Positions 17,003 to 27,240 of a stretch of DNA of 64,000 bases are shown piece by piece; positions within the stretch are counted from its first letter, which is position 1, and each line of letters opens with the position of its first letter. The notes beneath the pieces are model-generated. The model ran no database searches. It was not told the origin of the DNA and was given only the letters and a program-made list of their open reading frames with translations. The stretch is from Pantoea dispersa (GTDB lineage: Bacteria > Pseudomonadota > Gammaproteobacteria > Enterobacterales > Enterobacteriaceae), in assembly GCF_014155765.1 (NCBI RefSeq), contig NZ_SCKT01000001.1, positions 62,001 through 126,000 of the forward strand, in the 5' to 3' direction. The position numbers were made by a program, and so were the translations under genes.

Positions 17003-18913
17003 GTGGCAGACGATTTTGCAGCGGATGGCGCGTTAGCGCAGGCGATTCCCGGCTTTAAGCCGCGCGCGGCACAGCGCGAAATGGCGCAGGCAGTGAGCGA
17101 AGCGGTGCAGCAGGCGGGCGAGCTGGTGGTCGAGGCCGGCACCGGCACCGGTAAAACCTATGCGTATCTGGCACCGGCGTTGCGGGCGAAGAAAAAAGTC
17201 ATTGTATCGACCGGTTCCAAAGCGTTGCAGGATCAGCTCTACAACCGCGATCTGCCGACCATTGCCCGCGCCCTGGCGTTCAGCGGCAAAACTGCGCTGC
17301 TGAAAGGGCGCTCCAACTATCTGTGCCTGGAACGGCTGGAGCAGCAAAATCAGACCGGCGGCGATCTCAGCGTGCAGGCGCTCGGCGATCTGATTAACGT
17401 GCGCAGCTGGTCATCGGAGACCGTTGATGGCGACGTCAGCAGCTGCGCTGGCGTCGCGGAAGACAGCCCGATCTGGCCTTACGTCACCAGCACCAACGAT
17501 AACTGCCTCGGCAGCGATTGCCCGCTGTATAAAGATTGCTTCGTGGTGAAGGCGCGCAAAAAAGCGATGGATGCGGATGTGGTGGTGGTGAACCATCACC
17601 TGTTTCTCGCCGACCTGGTGGTCAAAGAGGGGGGATTTGGCGAACTGATCCCGGAAGCCGACGTGATGATCTTCGACGAAGCGCACCAGCTGCCGGATAT
17701 TGCCAGCCAGTATTTTGGCCAGCAGCTGTCGAGCCGGCAACTGCAGGATCTCGCCAAAGACATTATCCTTGCCTACCGCACCGAGGTGCGCGATGTGCAG
17801 CAGCTGCAGAAATCCGCCGACCGGCTGGCGCAGTGCGCACAGGATTTTCGCCTGACGCTGGGCGAGCCCGGTTTTCGCGGCAATCTGCGTGACCTGCTGA
17901 GCGACAACAACATCATGCGCATGTTTACGCTGCTGGATGATGCGCTCGAGCTGTGTTACGACGTGATTAAGCTGTCGTTGGGCCGTTCCGCGCTGCTGGA
18001 CGCTGCCTTTGAGCGTGCCGCGCTGTATCGCACCCGGCTCAAGCGTTTACGTGCGATTGATGAACCGGGCTTTAGCTACTGGTACGAATGCAGCAGCCGG
18101 CACTTTACGCTGGCGCTGACGCCGCTGTCGGTTGCGGAGCGCTTCCGCGAAGTGATGGACGGACGCAAAGCGGCGTGGGTATTTACCTCGGCGACGCTGG
18201 CGGTCAACGAACAGATGAGCCACTTCGCCAGCCGGCTCGGCGTGGATAATGCCCGCACCCTGATCCTCGAAAGTCCGTTTGATTATGCGCAGCAGGCCTT
18301 GCTGTGCGTGCCGCGCAACATGCCGGAACCCAACTATCCCGGCGGTGCGCGTCAGCTGGCACGCATGATGAAACCGCTGATTGAAGCCAACAAAGGGCGC
18401 TGTTTCTTCCTGTGCACCTCGCACAAAATGATGCGTGAGCTGGCGGCGGAGTTCCGCGCCTCCATGACCTTACCGGTGCTGTTGCAGGGCGAAACCAGCA
18501 AAGGGCAGCTGCTCAAACAGTTTCTTGATGCCGGCAACGCACTGCTGGTGGCCACCAGCAGCTTCTGGGAAGGCGTTGACGTGCGCGGTGATGCGCTGTC
18601 GCTGGTGATCATCGACAAGCTGCCGTTTACCTCGCCGGAAGATCCGCTGCTGAAGGCGCGCATGGAGGATTGCCGTCTGCGCGGCGGCGATCCGTTCAAC
18701 GATGTGCAGCTGCCGGACGCGGTGATCACCCTCAAGCAGGGCGTGGGCCGTCTGATTCGCGATACCGACGATCGCGGCGTGCTGGTGATTTGTGACCAGC
18801 GGCTGGTGTCGCGTCCGTATGGTGGTCTGTTCCTTAATAGCCTGCCGCCGACACCGCGCACCCGCGATTTACAGCGTGCGATTGACTTTGTGCGTCCGCC
18901 AGAGCAGCACTAA
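17003..18913 (+). CDS. yoaA: DinG/XPD-like ATP-dependent helicase YoaA
   Basis: A 636-residue superfamily 2 iron-sulfur helicase. Walker A GTGTGKTYAYL is near residues 47-57 and the DEAH box is DEAHQLPDIASQYF. The cysteines expected to hold the 4Fe-4S cluster are in SSCAGV, DNCLGSDCPLYKDCF. Motif VI is QGVGRLIRD near the C-terminus. In E. coli YoaA works with the polymerase III chi subunit to repair damaged replication forks. The start is GTG 17003, preceded by GTGAGGA. Confidence 0.95.
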   Translation: MADDFAADGALAQAIPGFKPRAAQREMAQAVSEAVQQAGELVVEAGTGTGKTYAYLAPALRAKKKVIVSTGSKALQDQLYNRDLPTIARALAFSGKTALLKGRSNYLCLERLEQQNQTGGDLSVQALGDLINVRSWSSETVDGDVSSCAGVAEDSPIWPYVTSTNDNCLGSDCPLYKDCFVVKARKKAMDADVVVVNHHLFLADLVVKEGGFGELIPEADVMIFDEAHQLPDIASQYFGQQLSSRQLQDLAKDIILAYRTEVRDVQQLQKSADRLAQCAQDFRLTLGEPGFRGNLRDLLSDNNIMRMFTLLDDALELCYDVIKLSLGRSALLDAAFERAALYRTRLKRLRAIDEPGFSYWYECSSRHFTLALTPLSVAERFREVMDGRKAAWVFTSATLAVNEQMSHFASRLGVDNARTLILESPFDYAQQALLCVPRNMPEPNYPGGARQLARMMKPLIEANKGRCFFLCTSHKMMRELAAEFRASMTLPVLLQGETSKGQLLKQFLDAGNALLVATSSFWEGVDVRGDALSLVIIDKLPFTSPEDPLLKARMEDCRLRGGDPFNDVQLPDAVITLKQGVGRLIRDTDDRGVLVICDQRLVSRPYGGLFLNSLPPTPRTRDLQRAIDFVRPPEQH

Positions 18914-18965
18914 TTTGTGCCAGGCTGTGGTAAGATGCGCGCCATTTTGATTCTCTGAGGTTGTT

Positions 18966-19667
18966 ATGTCCGCCCGAATTTTAGCCCTGGACACCGCGAC
19001 AGAAGCCTGTTCTGCCGCGCTGCTGAATCAGCAGCAGATCGATGCCCGCTTCGAAATCGCGCCCCGCGATCATACTCAACGTATTCTGCCGCTGGTGCAG
19101 GAATTGCTGCAGGCGCAGTCGCTGGCGCTGAGCGCGCTGGACGCACTGGCGTTTGGCCGCGGGCCCGGCAGTTTTACCGGCGTGCGCATCGGCATTGGCA
19201 TCGCGCAGGGCCTGGCGCTGGGCGCAAATCTGCCGATGATTGGCGTATCCTCGCTGGCAACCATGGCGCAGGGCGCCTGGCGTTTGACCGGGGCAACGCG
19301 CGTGCTGGCGGCGATTGATGCGCGCATGGGTGAAGTCTACTGGGCAGAGTATCAGCGTGATGAGCAGGGCGAGTGGCAGGGCGCTGAGAGCGAAGCCGTA
19401 CTCAAGCCGGAAGCGGCACAGGCGCGCATCGCGCAGCTGAGCGGCGAGTGGGCCACCGTCGGCACCGGCTGGCAGGCTTATCCGCAGCTGCTGGCTGGCA
19501 CGACCGGGGCACAACTGCTGACCACCACGGTCACGCTGCCTGCCGCAGAAGATATGCTGCCGCTGGCGCTCAGCGCCTGGCAGCGCGGCGACAGCGTGGC
19601 GGTGGAAAATGCTGAGCCGGTTTATCTGCGCAATGAAGTGGCATGGAAAAAATTGCCGGGACGCTAG
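18966..19667 (+). CDS. tsaB: tRNA threonylcarbamoyladenosine synthesis protein TsaB
   Basis: A 233-residue ASKHA-fold protein. With TsaD and TsaE it transfers the threonylcarbamoyl group to A37 of ANN-decoding tRNAs and is essential in E. coli. Signature segments are [16 protein letters not shown] at the N-terminus, [21 protein letters not shown] near residues 67-87 and [15 protein letters not shown]. It follows yoaA by 52 bases and is followed by yeaY, the order seen in E. coli. Confidence 0.96.
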   Translation: MSARILALDTATEACSAALLNQQQIDARFEIAPRDHTQRILPLVQELLQAQSLALSALDALAFGRGPGSFTGVRIGIGIAQGLALGANLPMIGVSSLATMAQGAWRLTGATRVLAAIDARMGEVYWAEYQRDEQGEWQGAESEAVLKPEAAQARIAQLSGEWATVGTGWQAYPQLLAGTTGAQLLTTTVTLPAAEDMLPLALSAWQRGDSVAVENAEPVYLRNEVAWKKLPGR

Positions 19668-19727
19668 GCCCCCACGCAACTTATTTTTGCGCCTTCAGTC
19701 TAACGGAGAAATAACAGGAGAAGTGCT

Positions 19728-20321
19728 ATGCCAATTAGTCGTAAAGGGATGTCTGGCGCTCTGTTAGCCTGTGCGCTGTTGCTCAGCGGCTGCGTGTCAG
19801 TGCCGGATGCCATTAAAGGGAGTTCTCAGCTTCCACAGCAGGATTTATTACGCGTGATGAATGCGCCGCAGCTGTATGTCGGCCAGGAGTCGCGCTTCGG
19901 TGGCAAAGTCGTGAAGGTGACCAACCTCAACGGCCTGACCCGGCTGGAAATTGCCACTCAGCCGCTGGATGACAGCGCGCGACCGCGCCTCGGTGCAGCC
20001 TCAATAGGCCGCATTTATGCGGACATTCATGGCTTTGTTGATCCGATCGACGTCAATAATCAGTACGTCACGGTGTTGGGCAACATCAAAGGCACCGAGA
20101 AAGGGGAAATTGGCAAAGCCAGTTACAACTTTGTGGTGATTGATGTGCGCGGTTATCAGCGCTGGCATCTGACTCAGCAGGTGATGACGCCGCCGCAGCC
20201 GATCGATCCATGGATTTGGTACGGGCCGACGCGTCGCCATCCCGGCTATTGGGGGCCTAACCCCTACTGGGGCATGAACACCGGCGGTCCGGCGCAGGTC
20301 GAGACCATTCTTACCGAATAG
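19728..20321 (+). CDS. yeaY: Slp-family outer-membrane lipoprotein YeaY
   Basis: A 197-residue predicted lipoprotein. The signal peptide has a lipobox LLSGC with the lipidated cysteine at residue 22, and the following Val/Ser rather than Asp suggests outer-membrane sorting. The Slp core follows ([17 protein letters not shown]...[10 protein letters not shown]). The C-terminus is rich in Trp, Pro, Tyr and Gly ([19 protein letters not shown]), an unusual tail. Slp proteins are linked to starvation and acid stress, but YeaY has no defined role. A terminator closes the gene at 20342. Confidence 0.93.
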   Translation: MPISRKGMSGALLACALLLSGCVSVPDAIKGSSQLPQQDLLRVMNAPQLYVGQESRFGGKVVKVTNLNGLTRLEIATQPLDDSARPRLGAASIGRIYADIHGFVDPIDVNNQYVTVLGNIKGTEKGEIGKASYNFVVIDVRGYQRWHLTQQVMTPPQPIDPWIWYGPTRRHPGYWGPNPYWGMNTGGPAQVETILTE

Positions 20322-20341
20322 CGCTAAACAGGTTTTTTTAC

Positions 20342-20376
20342 GGCCCGGTCGCGGTGCTCGCGAACGGGCCTTTTTA
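20342..20376 (+). terminator. Terminator of tsaB-yeaY
   Basis: GGCCCG and CGGGCC form the outer stem and CGCG/CGCG the inner stem, followed by TTTTTATT. It ends the yeaY transcript before the fadD promoter. Confidence 0.85.
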
Positions 20377-20443
20377 TTGGGCGCGCAACCGATGCGCGAA
20401 ATTTAGTGATGCGCCTCGCAACCTGAAAATGCCGGAACAGGCA

Positions 20444-20460
20444 AACTGGTACAATCAGTT
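20444..20460 (+). promoter_or_regulatory. Probable FadR operator of fadD
   Basis: AACTGGTACAATCAGTT is a 17-base near-palindrome matching the FadR consensus (AnCTGGTCnGACCnGTT) in the outer bases of both arms. It lies 86 bases before the TTG start of fadD. In E. coli FadR represses fadD from similarly placed sites and long-chain acyl-CoA releases it. The repressor itself is encoded at 28081-28800. Confidence 0.65.
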
Positions 20461-20529
20461 AAAATATTGTTAACAACACTGATTGCAGAGGCGGCGATGG
20501 CTACGCAACAAGAATATCGGGGTGAATCT

Positions 20530-22203
20530 TTGAACAAGGTTTGGCTGAAACGCTATCCGCCAGATGTACCAGCGGAAATTAACGCAGACCGTTATCCCTC
20601 TTTGGTCGATCTTTTCGAACACGCAGCGCAACGTTATGCCGATCAGGTGGCTTTCATTAACATGGGCCAGCCAATGACTTACCGCCAGCTGGAGCAGCAG
20701 AGCCGTGCTTTTGCGGCCTGGCTGCAACAGGGATTAGGCTTGCAGCAGGGCGATCGCGTCGCGCTGATGATGCCGAATCTGCTGCAGTATCCGGTGGCGC
20801 TGTTTGGCGTCCTGCGTGCCGGTATGGTGGTGGTGAATGTTAATCCGTTGTACACGCCGCGCGAGCTGAAGCACCAGCTTAACGACAGCGGTGCCAGTGC
20901 GATTGTCATTGTCTCCAACTTCGCCCATACGCTGGAAAAAGTGGTCGCGGAAACCCCGGTTAAGCACGTGATGCTGACGCGCATGGGCGATCAGCTGGCG
21001 CCGGTGAAAGCCACGCTGGTCAATTTCGTCGTTAAATATGTGAAAAAGCTGGTACCGAAATACCATCTGCCAGGGGCGGTACCGTTCCGTCATGCGCTGC
21101 AGCAGGGCGAGCAGATGAGCTATCATCGTCCTGTGATCAGTAATCAGGATCTGGCATTTCTGCAGTACACCGGTGGCACCACCGGCGTGGCGAAAGGCGC
21201 CATGCTGACCCACGGCAACATGCAGGCTAATCTGGAGCAGACCAAAGCCACCTACGGTAAACTGCTGCGCGCCGGTCAGGAGCAGGTGGTAACCGCGCTG
21301 CCGCTTTATCACATCTTTGCCCTGACGGTGAACTGTCTGCTGTTCCTCGACCTGGGCGGCACCAACCTGCTGATTACCAACCCGCGCGATATTCCCGGCT
21401 TCGTTAAAGAGCTGAGCAAATTTCCCTTTACCGCCATCACCGGTGTTAATACGTTGTTCAACGCCCTGCTGAACGATGCCAATTTTAACCAGCTGGATTT
21501 CTCCACGCTGCGTCTGTCTGCCGGTGGCGGCATGGCGGTGCAAAAAGCGGTGGCCGAGCGCTGGGAGAAACTCACCGGGCACTATCTGCTGGAGGGCTAC
21601 GGACTCACCGAATGTTCACCGCTGGTGTCGGTTAATCCGTATGATATTACCTGCCACACCGGCAGCATCGGTTTGCCGGTTCCGTCCACCGACGTGCGTA
21701 TCGTCGATGATGAAGATCGCGACGTGCCGCCGGGCGAACCGGGCGAACTGTGCATTCGCGGGCCGCAGGTCATGATTGGCTACTGGCAGCGGCCGGATGC
21801 CAGCGAGGAAGTGCTGAAAAATGGCTGGCTGCACACCGGTGATATTGTTACCGTGGACGCGGAAGGGTTTATCCGCATCGTCGATCGTAAAAAAGACATG
21901 ATACTGGTGTCCGGCTTTAACGTGTATCCTAACGAAATCGAAGATGTGCTGATGCAGCACGCCAAGGTGCGCGAAGCGGCGGCGATTGGTGTGCCGAGCG
22001 ATCTCTCCGGCGAAGCGGTGAAAGTGTGCATCGTGAAAAAAGATCCGTCGCTGACGAAAGAGGAAGTGCTGGATCATTGTCGCCGTCAGCTCACCGGCTA
22101 TAAAGTGCCGAAGATTATCGAGTTTCGTGATGAGCTGCCGAAGACCAACGTCGGTAAAATTTTACGTCGCGAATTGCGCGACGAGGCGAAGCGCGAAGCG
22201 TAG
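20530..22203 (+). CDS. fadD: Long-chain-fatty-acid--CoA ligase FadD
   Basis: A 557-residue acyl-CoA synthetase at the inner membrane that activates imported fatty acids with ATP and CoA. The AMP-binding motif [16 protein letters not shown] is near residues 214-229. [13 protein letters not shown] and the fatty-acyl-CoA signature region [20 protein letters not shown] follow, and the C-terminal lysine motif is [10 protein letters not shown]. The TTG start at 20530 gives the E. coli-like N-terminus (xKVWLKRYP); an in-frame ATG at 20497 with AGAGGCGG upstream would add 11 residues. It probably answers to FadR through the site at 20444. Confidence 0.96.
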   Translation: MNKVWLKRYPPDVPAEINADRYPSLVDLFEHAAQRYADQVAFINMGQPMTYRQLEQQSRAFAAWLQQGLGLQQGDRVALMMPNLLQYPVALFGVLRAGMVVVNVNPLYTPRELKHQLNDSGASAIVIVSNFAHTLEKVVAETPVKHVMLTRMGDQLAPVKATLVNFVVKYVKKLVPKYHLPGAVPFRHALQQGEQMSYHRPVISNQDLAFLQYTGGTTGVAKGAMLTHGNMQANLEQTKATYGKLLRAGQEQVVTALPLYHIFALTVNCLLFLDLGGTNLLITNPRDIPGFVKELSKFPFTAITGVNTLFNALLNDANFNQLDFSTLRLSAGGGMAVQKAVAERWEKLTGHYLLEGYGLTECSPLVSVNPYDITCHTGSIGLPVPSTDVRIVDDEDRDVPPGEPGELCIRGPQVMIGYWQRPDASEEVLKNGWLHTGDIVTVDAEGFIRIVDRKKDMILVSGFNVYPNEIEDVLMQHAKVREAAAIGVPSDLSGEAVKVCIVKKDPSLTKEEVLDHCRRQLTGYKVPKIIEFRDELPKTNVGKILRRELRDEAKREA

Positions 22204-22230
22204 TACTGGCTTCCGCTGAATGCTCAGGTT

Positions 22231-22257
22231 AACGCCGGCACCGTCCGGCGTTTTTAT
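22231..22257 (+). terminator. Terminator of fadD
   Basis: AACGCCGG and CCGGCGTT pair around a short loop, followed by TTTTATT. It lies 30 bases after the fadD stop and before rnd. Confidence 0.85.
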
Positions 22258-22308
22258 TGCTTTTAACATGGAGCGCTGTGCGAGGTTTGTCGCAGCGAGA
22301 AAGACAAC

Positions 22309-23430
22309 GTGAATTACACCCTGATCGACCACAATGACCAGCTGGCCGCCGTATGCCAGCAGGCCCGCCAGCATCGCGCCGTGGCGCTGGATACCGAATT
22401 CGTGCGCACCCGCACGTACTATCCGCAGCTTGGCCTGATCCAGCTCTTCGATGGCGAGCAACTGGTTCTGATCGATCCGTTAACCATCAGCGACTGGGCA
22501 CCGTTTATTGCGCTGCTGCAGGATCGTCAGCTGACCAAGTTCCTGCACGCCGGCGGGGAAGACCTCGAAGTCTTCCTGCATCGTTTCGGCTGTCTGCCGG
22601 AGCCGATGATCGATACGCAGATTCTGGCCGCTTTCGCCGGGCAGCCGCTGTCATGGGGCTTTGCCGCGATGGTCAATCATTTCAACCAGATTGAGCTGGA
22701 TAAGAGCGAAGCGCGCACCGACTGGCTGGCGCGTCCGCTTACCGAGCGGCAGTGCCAGTACGCTGCGGCCGATGTGGCTTATCTGCTGCCGATTGCCCAT
22801 CAGCTGGTGGCGCAGACCGAAGCGGCAGGCAACATGGCGGCGGCGCTGAGTGAGTGCGCTACGTTGTGTCAGCGACGTCTTGACGTGCTGCAGCCGGAAG
22901 AGGCATGGCGCGATATCACCAACGCGTGGCAGCTGCGTCCGCGCCAGCTGGCGGTGCTGCAGCGTCTGGCCGCGTGGCGTCTCAATCTTGCCCGGCAGAA
23001 AGACATGGCGGTGAATTTTGTGGTGCGCGAAGAGAACCTGTGGAAAGTCGCGCGCTTTATGCCCGGCAGCCTTGGCGAGCTGGATCATCTCGGCCTGAAC
23101 GGTCACGAAATCCGCTTCCACGGTAAGGCGCTGGTGGCGATGGTGGCAGAGGCGCAGGCGCTGGATGAGGCCGCATTACCGCCGCCGTTGCCTAATCTGA
23201 TTGACCACGCGCATTACAAGCAGGCGTTTAAAGCGATTAAAGCGCTGGTACAGCAGGTGAGTGAGCAGACCGGTTACAGTCAGGAGCTGTTAGCATCACG
23301 GCGCCAGATTAATCAGGTGCTGAGCGTGCACTGGGGACTGAAGAGCGCCACGCGTCCGCCGGAACTGCTGGCAGGCTGGCGGGGTGAGGTGTTGAAAGCC
23401 GGTATCGACGAGATTTTACACACGCTGTAA
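22309..23430 (+). CDS. rnd: Ribonuclease D
   Basis: A 373-residue 3'-5' exoribonuclease that trims tRNA and other structured RNA 3' ends. The DEDD exonuclease residues D28 and E30 are in VALDTEFVRTRTYY. HAGGEDLEVFLHRFG holds the next acidic residue, and QYAAADVAYLLPI the last. An HRDC domain follows at about residues 210-290 (DITNAWQLRPRQLAVLQRLAAWR). The start is GTG 22309. It is convergent with minE; in E. coli K-12 rnd and minE are far apart. Confidence 0.95.
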   Translation: MNYTLIDHNDQLAAVCQQARQHRAVALDTEFVRTRTYYPQLGLIQLFDGEQLVLIDPLTISDWAPFIALLQDRQLTKFLHAGGEDLEVFLHRFGCLPEPMIDTQILAAFAGQPLSWGFAAMVNHFNQIELDKSEARTDWLARPLTERQCQYAAADVAYLLPIAHQLVAQTEAAGNMAAALSECATLCQRRLDVLQPEEAWRDITNAWQLRPRQLAVLQRLAAWRLNLARQKDMAVNFVVREENLWKVARFMPGSLGELDHLGLNGHEIRFHGKALVAMVAEAQALDEAALPPPLPNLIDHAHYKQAFKAIKALVQQVSEQTGYSQELLASRRQINQVLSVHWGLKSATRPPELLAGWRGEVLKAGIDEILHTL

Positions 23431-23438
23431 GCGGAACG

Positions 23439-23468
23439 TTTTCCCCTGCGCAACCACGCAGGGGAAAA
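23439..23468. terminator. Bidirectional hairpin between rnd and minE
   Basis: TTTTCCCCTGCG and CGCAGGGGAAAA form a perfect 12-bp stem with loop CAACCA. The A/T ends of the stem can supply the T run on either strand. It lies between two convergent genes. Confidence 0.7.
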
Positions 23469-23485
23469 TCAGGAACCCGCTACAA

Positions 23486-23755
23486 TCATTTAGGAACGTC
23501 TTCCGTCTCCGGCAGCGTCACGTTGAGCTCAAGGATAGAGATGTCATCCCCTTTCTGATCCAGCTGCACCGTGACCATGTCCGGGTCAATTTTCACGTAT
23601 TTACAGATCACTTCCAGGATATCGCGCTTCAGCTGCGGCAGATAGTGGGGCTCACTGTCGCCCCTTCTGCGTTCGGCCACGATAATCTGCAGCCTTTCCT
23701 TGGCTATGTTGGCTGTGTTCTTCTTACGGGATAAAAAGAAATCAAGTAATGCCAT
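23486..23755 (-). CDS. minE: Cell division topological specificity factor MinE
   Basis: An 89-residue protein that drives pole-to-pole oscillation of MinCD by stimulating the MinD ATPase. The N-terminal amphipathic [31 protein letters not shown] region (anti-MinCD, about residues 1-31) and the topological domain ([19 protein letters not shown]) are intact. It starts 3 bases after the minD stop, as the last gene of minCDE. Confidence 0.97.
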   Translation of the reverse strand: MALLDFFLSRKKNTANIAKERLQIIVAERRRGDSEPHYLPQLKRDILEVICKYVKIDPDMVTVQLDQKGDDISILELNVTLPETEDVPK

Positions 23756-23758
23756 TGG

Positions 23759-24571
23759 TTATCCCCCGAACAGGCGTTTCAGGAAACCCTTCTTCTCTTC
23801 TTCGATAAAGCGGAAGGGGCGTTCTTCGCCAAGCAGGCGATCTACGGTATCAGCGTAAGCTTTACCGGCGTCAGAGTTTGCATCGAGGATCACGGGCTCA
23901 CCCTGGTTAGACGCGCGCAGCACCGACTGATCTTCCGGAATCACGCCGACCAGAGGAATGCGCAGGATTTCCAGCACGTCTTCCATGCTCAGCATGTCGC
24001 CACGCGTTACGCGTCCCGGGTTATAGCGGGTCAGTAACAGGTGCTCTTTTACCGGCTCTTCGCTGTTTTCAGCGCGACGTGATTTCGACGAGATGATGCC
24101 GAGAATACGGTCTGAGTCACGCACGGAAGAGACTTCAGGGTTGGTGGTAATGATCGCTTCATCCGCGAAGTACAGCGCCATCAGCGCACCGGTTTCGATA
24201 CCGGCCGGCGAGTCGCAGACGATAAAATCGAAGTCCATTGCCGCCAGGTCGTTCAGCACTTTTTCCACGCCTTCGCGGGTCAGGGCATCTTTATCACGGG
24301 TTTGTGAGGCGGGCAGAATATAAAGCTGCTCGGTGCGCTTGTCGCGAATCAGCGCCTGATTCAGCGTCGCATCGCCCTGGATAACGTTGACAAAGTCATA
24401 CACCACGCGGCGTTCACAGCCCATGATCAGGTCGAGGTTACGCAGACCGATATCGAAATCGATCACCACGGTTTTTTTGCCTTTCTGCGCTAACCCTGTG
24501 GCGATGGCCGCGCTTGACGTGGTCTTGCCAACGCCCCCTTTACCCGATGTAACTACAATGATGCGTGCCAT
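23759..24571 (-). CDS. minD: Septum-site-determining ATPase MinD
   Basis: A 270-residue ParA/MinD ATPase that binds the membrane in its ATP form and recruits MinC. The deviant Walker A motif GKGGVGKTT lies at residues 10-18. The C-terminal amphipathic membrane-targeting helix is EEKKGFLKRLFGG. Length equals E. coli MinD. It lies between minC and minE in one operon. Confidence 0.98.
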   Translation of the reverse strand: MARIIVVTSGKGGVGKTTSSAAIATGLAQKGKKTVVIDFDIGLRNLDLIMGCERRVVYDFVNVIQGDATLNQALIRDKRTEQLYILPASQTRDKDALTREGVEKVLNDLAAMDFDFIVCDSPAGIETGALMALYFADEAIITTNPEVSSVRDSDRILGIISSKSRRAENSEEPVKEHLLLTRYNPGRVTRGDMLSMEDVLEILRIPLVGVIPEDQSVLRASNQGEPVILDANSDAGKAYADTVDRLLGEERPFRFIEEEKKGFLKRLFGG

Positions 24572-24604
24572 AAATGTTGATTTCCTTAACGAAAGAAAAG
24601 GGGC

Positions 24605-25312
24605 CTAATTAAGTGTCTGGATGGTGAGCGCGCCCTCTTTAAGGCACAGGCGCGCAGCTTTACCAAAGAATTCCGCCGGGATCTGGTCCATGATCCAGTA
24701 TTCGCCGGCAATGGAGACCAACTCTGCTGACAGGTTGGTGCAAAAAATCTGGCAGTCGCGATCGCCGCTGGCACCGGCCAGCGCGCGGCCGCGCATCATG
24801 CCGTAAATATGAATGTTGCCGTCTGCCACCAGTTCGGCACCGGCGCTGACGCTGCTGGTGACGATCAAATCGGCGTTGCGCGCGTAAATCTGCTGACCGG
24901 AACGCACTGGCGTATTGATGATACGCGTTTTGCTGGCCGGTTCGCTGACCGGCGGCGCGACCGCTTCCGGCTCCGGCGCGGGCGCATCAGCGCGTTTGCG
25001 GTTCTCTTTACCCTCTGACAGCACCGGCAGGCCAGCGCGGGCAATCATCTTTTTCAGGGCTTCATCTTTACAGCCGCTCACGCCCACAATGCGTAAGCCG
25101 GTGGCGCTGACGGCCTGCTGCATCTGCTTCCAGTTGATGTCACCGTTCAGGGCTGACACGTTCAGCACCACCGGCGCGTTGTGCAGAAAAGCCGGGGCCT
25201 GGTCGATTTTGTCCTGCAGCGCCTGACGAATCACCTCGGGTTGCGAATGGTGCAGATGAACAACTGACAGGGTAAAACTGCTGCCCTTGAATTCGATTGG
25301 CGATTGCGACAT
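24605..25312 (-). CDS. minC: Septum-site-determining protein MinC
   Basis: A 235-residue inhibitor of FtsZ ring formation. The N-terminal domain at about residues 1-105 binds FtsZ. A Pro/Ala/Glu linker ([19 protein letters not shown]) follows. The C-terminal beta-helix at about residues 130-235 dimerises and binds MinD ([33 protein letters not shown]). It is the first gene of the operon, and its promoter should lie in 25313-25465, shared with the divergent ycgL. Confidence 0.97.
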   Translation of the reverse strand: MSQSPIEFKGSSFTLSVVHLHHSQPEVIRQALQDKIDQAPAFLHNAPVVLNVSALNGDINWKQMQQAVSATGLRIVGVSGCKDEALKKMIARAGLPVLSEGKENRKRADAPAPEPEAVAPPVSEPASKTRIINTPVRSGQQIYARNADLIVTSSVSAGAELVADGNIHIYGMMRGRALAGASGDRDCQIFCTNLSAELVSIAGEYWIMDQIPAEFFGKAARLCLKEGALTIQTLN

Positions 25313-25465
25313 CTGTCCTGACTCAGTCCTGTTTTACGACCCTGAAGTAAACGCCGATAAAATCGTCATTAACATCCGCGGGTCAATATTCGAAGTTCTG
25401 CAAGCATGTTATAGTTACTGCTATATTCAGGCAAGTGACGCCCTTAGTTAATTCGAGTAAAAAAT

Positions 25466-25741
25466 ATGTTTTGTGTGATCTATAGAAGCCCGCAACGTGA
25501 CCAGACTTATCTGTATGTAGAAAAAAAAGACGATTTTTCGCGCGTCCCGGAAGAATTGCTGCGCGGCTTTGGTAAACCGCAACTGGCGATGGTGCTGTCG
25601 CTCGACCAGCGCGACAGGCTGGCCAACGCTGACATCAATAAAGTGAAGCAGGGTTTAAGCGAACAAGGTTATTATTTGCAGATCCCACCACCGGTTGAAA
25701 GTCTGCTCAACATTCATCTTGAACAGGGTAAAAAAGTTTAA
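25466..25741 (+). CDS. ycgL: YcgL-domain protein
   Basis: A 91-residue cytoplasmic protein of the YcgL family ([30 protein letters not shown]). The fold is known in the family but the function is not. It is divergent from minC, as in E. coli, and followed after 270 bases by ycgM. The ribosome site is weak (GAGTAAAAAAT). Confidence 0.92.
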   Translation: MFCVIYRSPQRDQTYLYVEKKDDFSRVPEELLRGFGKPQLAMVLSLDQRDRLANADINKVKQGLSEQGYYLQIPPPVESLLNIHLEQGKKV

Positions 25742-26011
25742 TTCAGATTCATCTGTAAAAATATATCCTGTAAATATAATCAGTGCTTCGGCATTAATTT
25801 AATTGCTCACCTTAACCCATTATTGTGGGCAATAATCGTTGTCTTAAGCGGCGGACCTGATGAACAGGGGAACGGCTTTTGCCGCTTTCCGTCACGTGCG
25901 CCGCGATAAACCCGCTAATATAGTGCTCAGCAGCCTGCCACGTTCCGGCGGCTGATGAGACATCTTCGCCAGCGCGGCTGGCACCAAACACAACTCAAGC
26001 AGGGGATTAGC

Positions 26012-26671
26012 ATGTATCAGCATCGTAACTGGCAGGGCGCGCTGTTGGATTATCCGGTCAGCAAAGTGGTGTGCGTCGGCAGCAACTATGCAAAGCATAT
26101 TAAAGAGATGGGCAGCGCCACCCCGAGTGAGCCGGTGGTGTTTATCAAACCGGAAACCGCAGTGTGCGATTTGCGGCAGCCACTGTCGATCCCGGCCAGC
26201 TTTGGTGAGGTGCATCATGAAGTGGAGCTGGCGGTGCTGATTGGCGCCACCCTGAAGCAGGCCAGCGAGGAGCACGTGGCGAAAGCGATTGCCGGTTATG
26301 GCGTCGCGCTGGATTTGACGCTGCGCGATCTGCAGGCCGGGTTTAAGAAAGCCGGTCAGCCATGGGAGCGCGCCAAGAGTTTCGATAACTCCTGTCCGCT
26401 GTCCGGGTTTATCCCGGCGGCTGAATTCAGCGTCGATCCGCAGGATGCCGAACTCAAGCTGGTCATTAACGGCGAGGTGCGCCAGCACGGCACTACGGCA
26501 GATATGATCCACAAAATTCTGCCGCTGATTGCTTACATGAGCCAGTACTTCACGCTGCGCGCCGGTGACGTGGTGCTGACCGGTACGCCTGAAGGCGTGG
26601 GCCCGCTGCGCTCCGGCGATAAGCTGGAAGTGTCGCTGGCCGGTCACGGTATCAGCACCCGCGTACTGTAA
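26012..26671 (+). CDS. ycgM: Fumarylacetoacetate hydrolase-family protein YcgM
   Basis: A 219-residue enzyme, the same length as E. coli YcgM, which resembles acylpyruvase and oxaloacetate decarboxylase members of the family. The metal-binding acidic residues are in [12 protein letters not shown], and [14 protein letters not shown] and [15 protein letters not shown] are family signatures. The ATG at 26012 follows AGGGGATT. A hairpin at 26682-26710 separates it from ycgN. Confidence 0.94.
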   Translation: MYQHRNWQGALLDYPVSKVVCVGSNYAKHIKEMGSATPSEPVVFIKPETAVCDLRQPLSIPASFGEVHHEVELAVLIGATLKQASEEHVAKAIAGYGVALDLTLRDLQAGFKKAGQPWERAKSFDNSCPLSGFIPAAEFSVDPQDAELKLVINGEVRQHGTTADMIHKILPLIAYMSQYFTLRAGDVVLTGTPEGVGPLRSGDKLEVSLAGHGISTRVL

Positions 26672-26681
26672 TACTTGCATC

Positions 26682-26710
26682 ACCGCACCTGAAGCTTTAT
26701 AAGGTGCGGT
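26682..26710 (+). terminator. Attenuator-like hairpin between ycgM and ycgN
   Basis: ACCGCACCT and AGGTGCGGT form a perfect 9-bp stem with an 11-base loop, followed by CTTGTTGC. The T tract is poor, so part of the transcription probably reads on into ycgN 27 bases later. Confidence 0.5.
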
Positions 26711-26736
26711 CTTGTTGCTCAACCCGGACCGCTATC

Positions 26737-27183
26737 ATGACCGACCAACCTTTCTGGCAGACCAAACGCCTGGACCAAATGAACGACGCAGAGTGGGAAT
26801 CGCTGTGCGACGGCTGTGGACAGTGCTGTCTGAATAAGTTGCAGGATGCGGATACCGATGAGATTTACTTCACCAATGTCGCCTGCAATCAGCTCAACAT
26901 CAAGACCTGTCAGTGCCGCAATTATGAGCGTCGCTTCGAGTACGAAGAAGATTGCATCAAGCTGACGCGCGAGAATCTCACCACCTTTAACTGGCTGCCG
27001 CGCACCTGCGCTTACCGGCTGTTAGGGGAGGGCAAAACGCTGCCGGCGTGGCACCCGCTGATTGCCGGGTCGAAGAAGGCGATGCATGCTCAGCGCATTT
27101 CGGTGCGATACATCGCGGTGCGCGAGAGTGAAGTGCGCGACTGGGAAGAACACATTATTGACCGGCCGGATCGGAACGGCTGA
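26737..27183 (+). CDS. ycgN: YcgN, UPF0260 cysteine-cluster protein
   Basis: A 148-residue cytoplasmic protein of the YkgJ/UPF0260 type. The cysteines CDGCGQCC at about residues 23-30 and [11 protein letters not shown] at about 49-59 look like a metal or iron-sulfur site. The ATG at 26737 gives [10 protein letters not shown], as in E. coli; an upstream in-frame start is less likely. Its function is unknown. It is convergent with dsbB across a terminator. Confidence 0.93.
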   Translation: MTDQPFWQTKRLDQMNDAEWESLCDGCGQCCLNKLQDADTDEIYFTNVACNQLNIKTCQCRNYERRFEYEEDCIKLTRENLTTFNWLPRTCAYRLLGEGKTLPAWHPLIAGSKKAMHAQRISVRYIAVRESEVRDWEEHIIDRPDRNG

Positions 27184-27191
27184 TAACGCAA

Positions 27192-27216
27192 CAGGCAGCC
27201 GCGGCTGCCTGTTTTG
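27192..27216. terminator. Terminator of ycgN
   Basis: AGGCAGCC and GGCTGCCT around a GC loop, followed by GTTTTGT. It lies between the convergent ycgN and dsbB. Confidence 0.78.
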
Positions 27217-27240
27217 TCTGAGACGTAGTTTGACTGGGAA

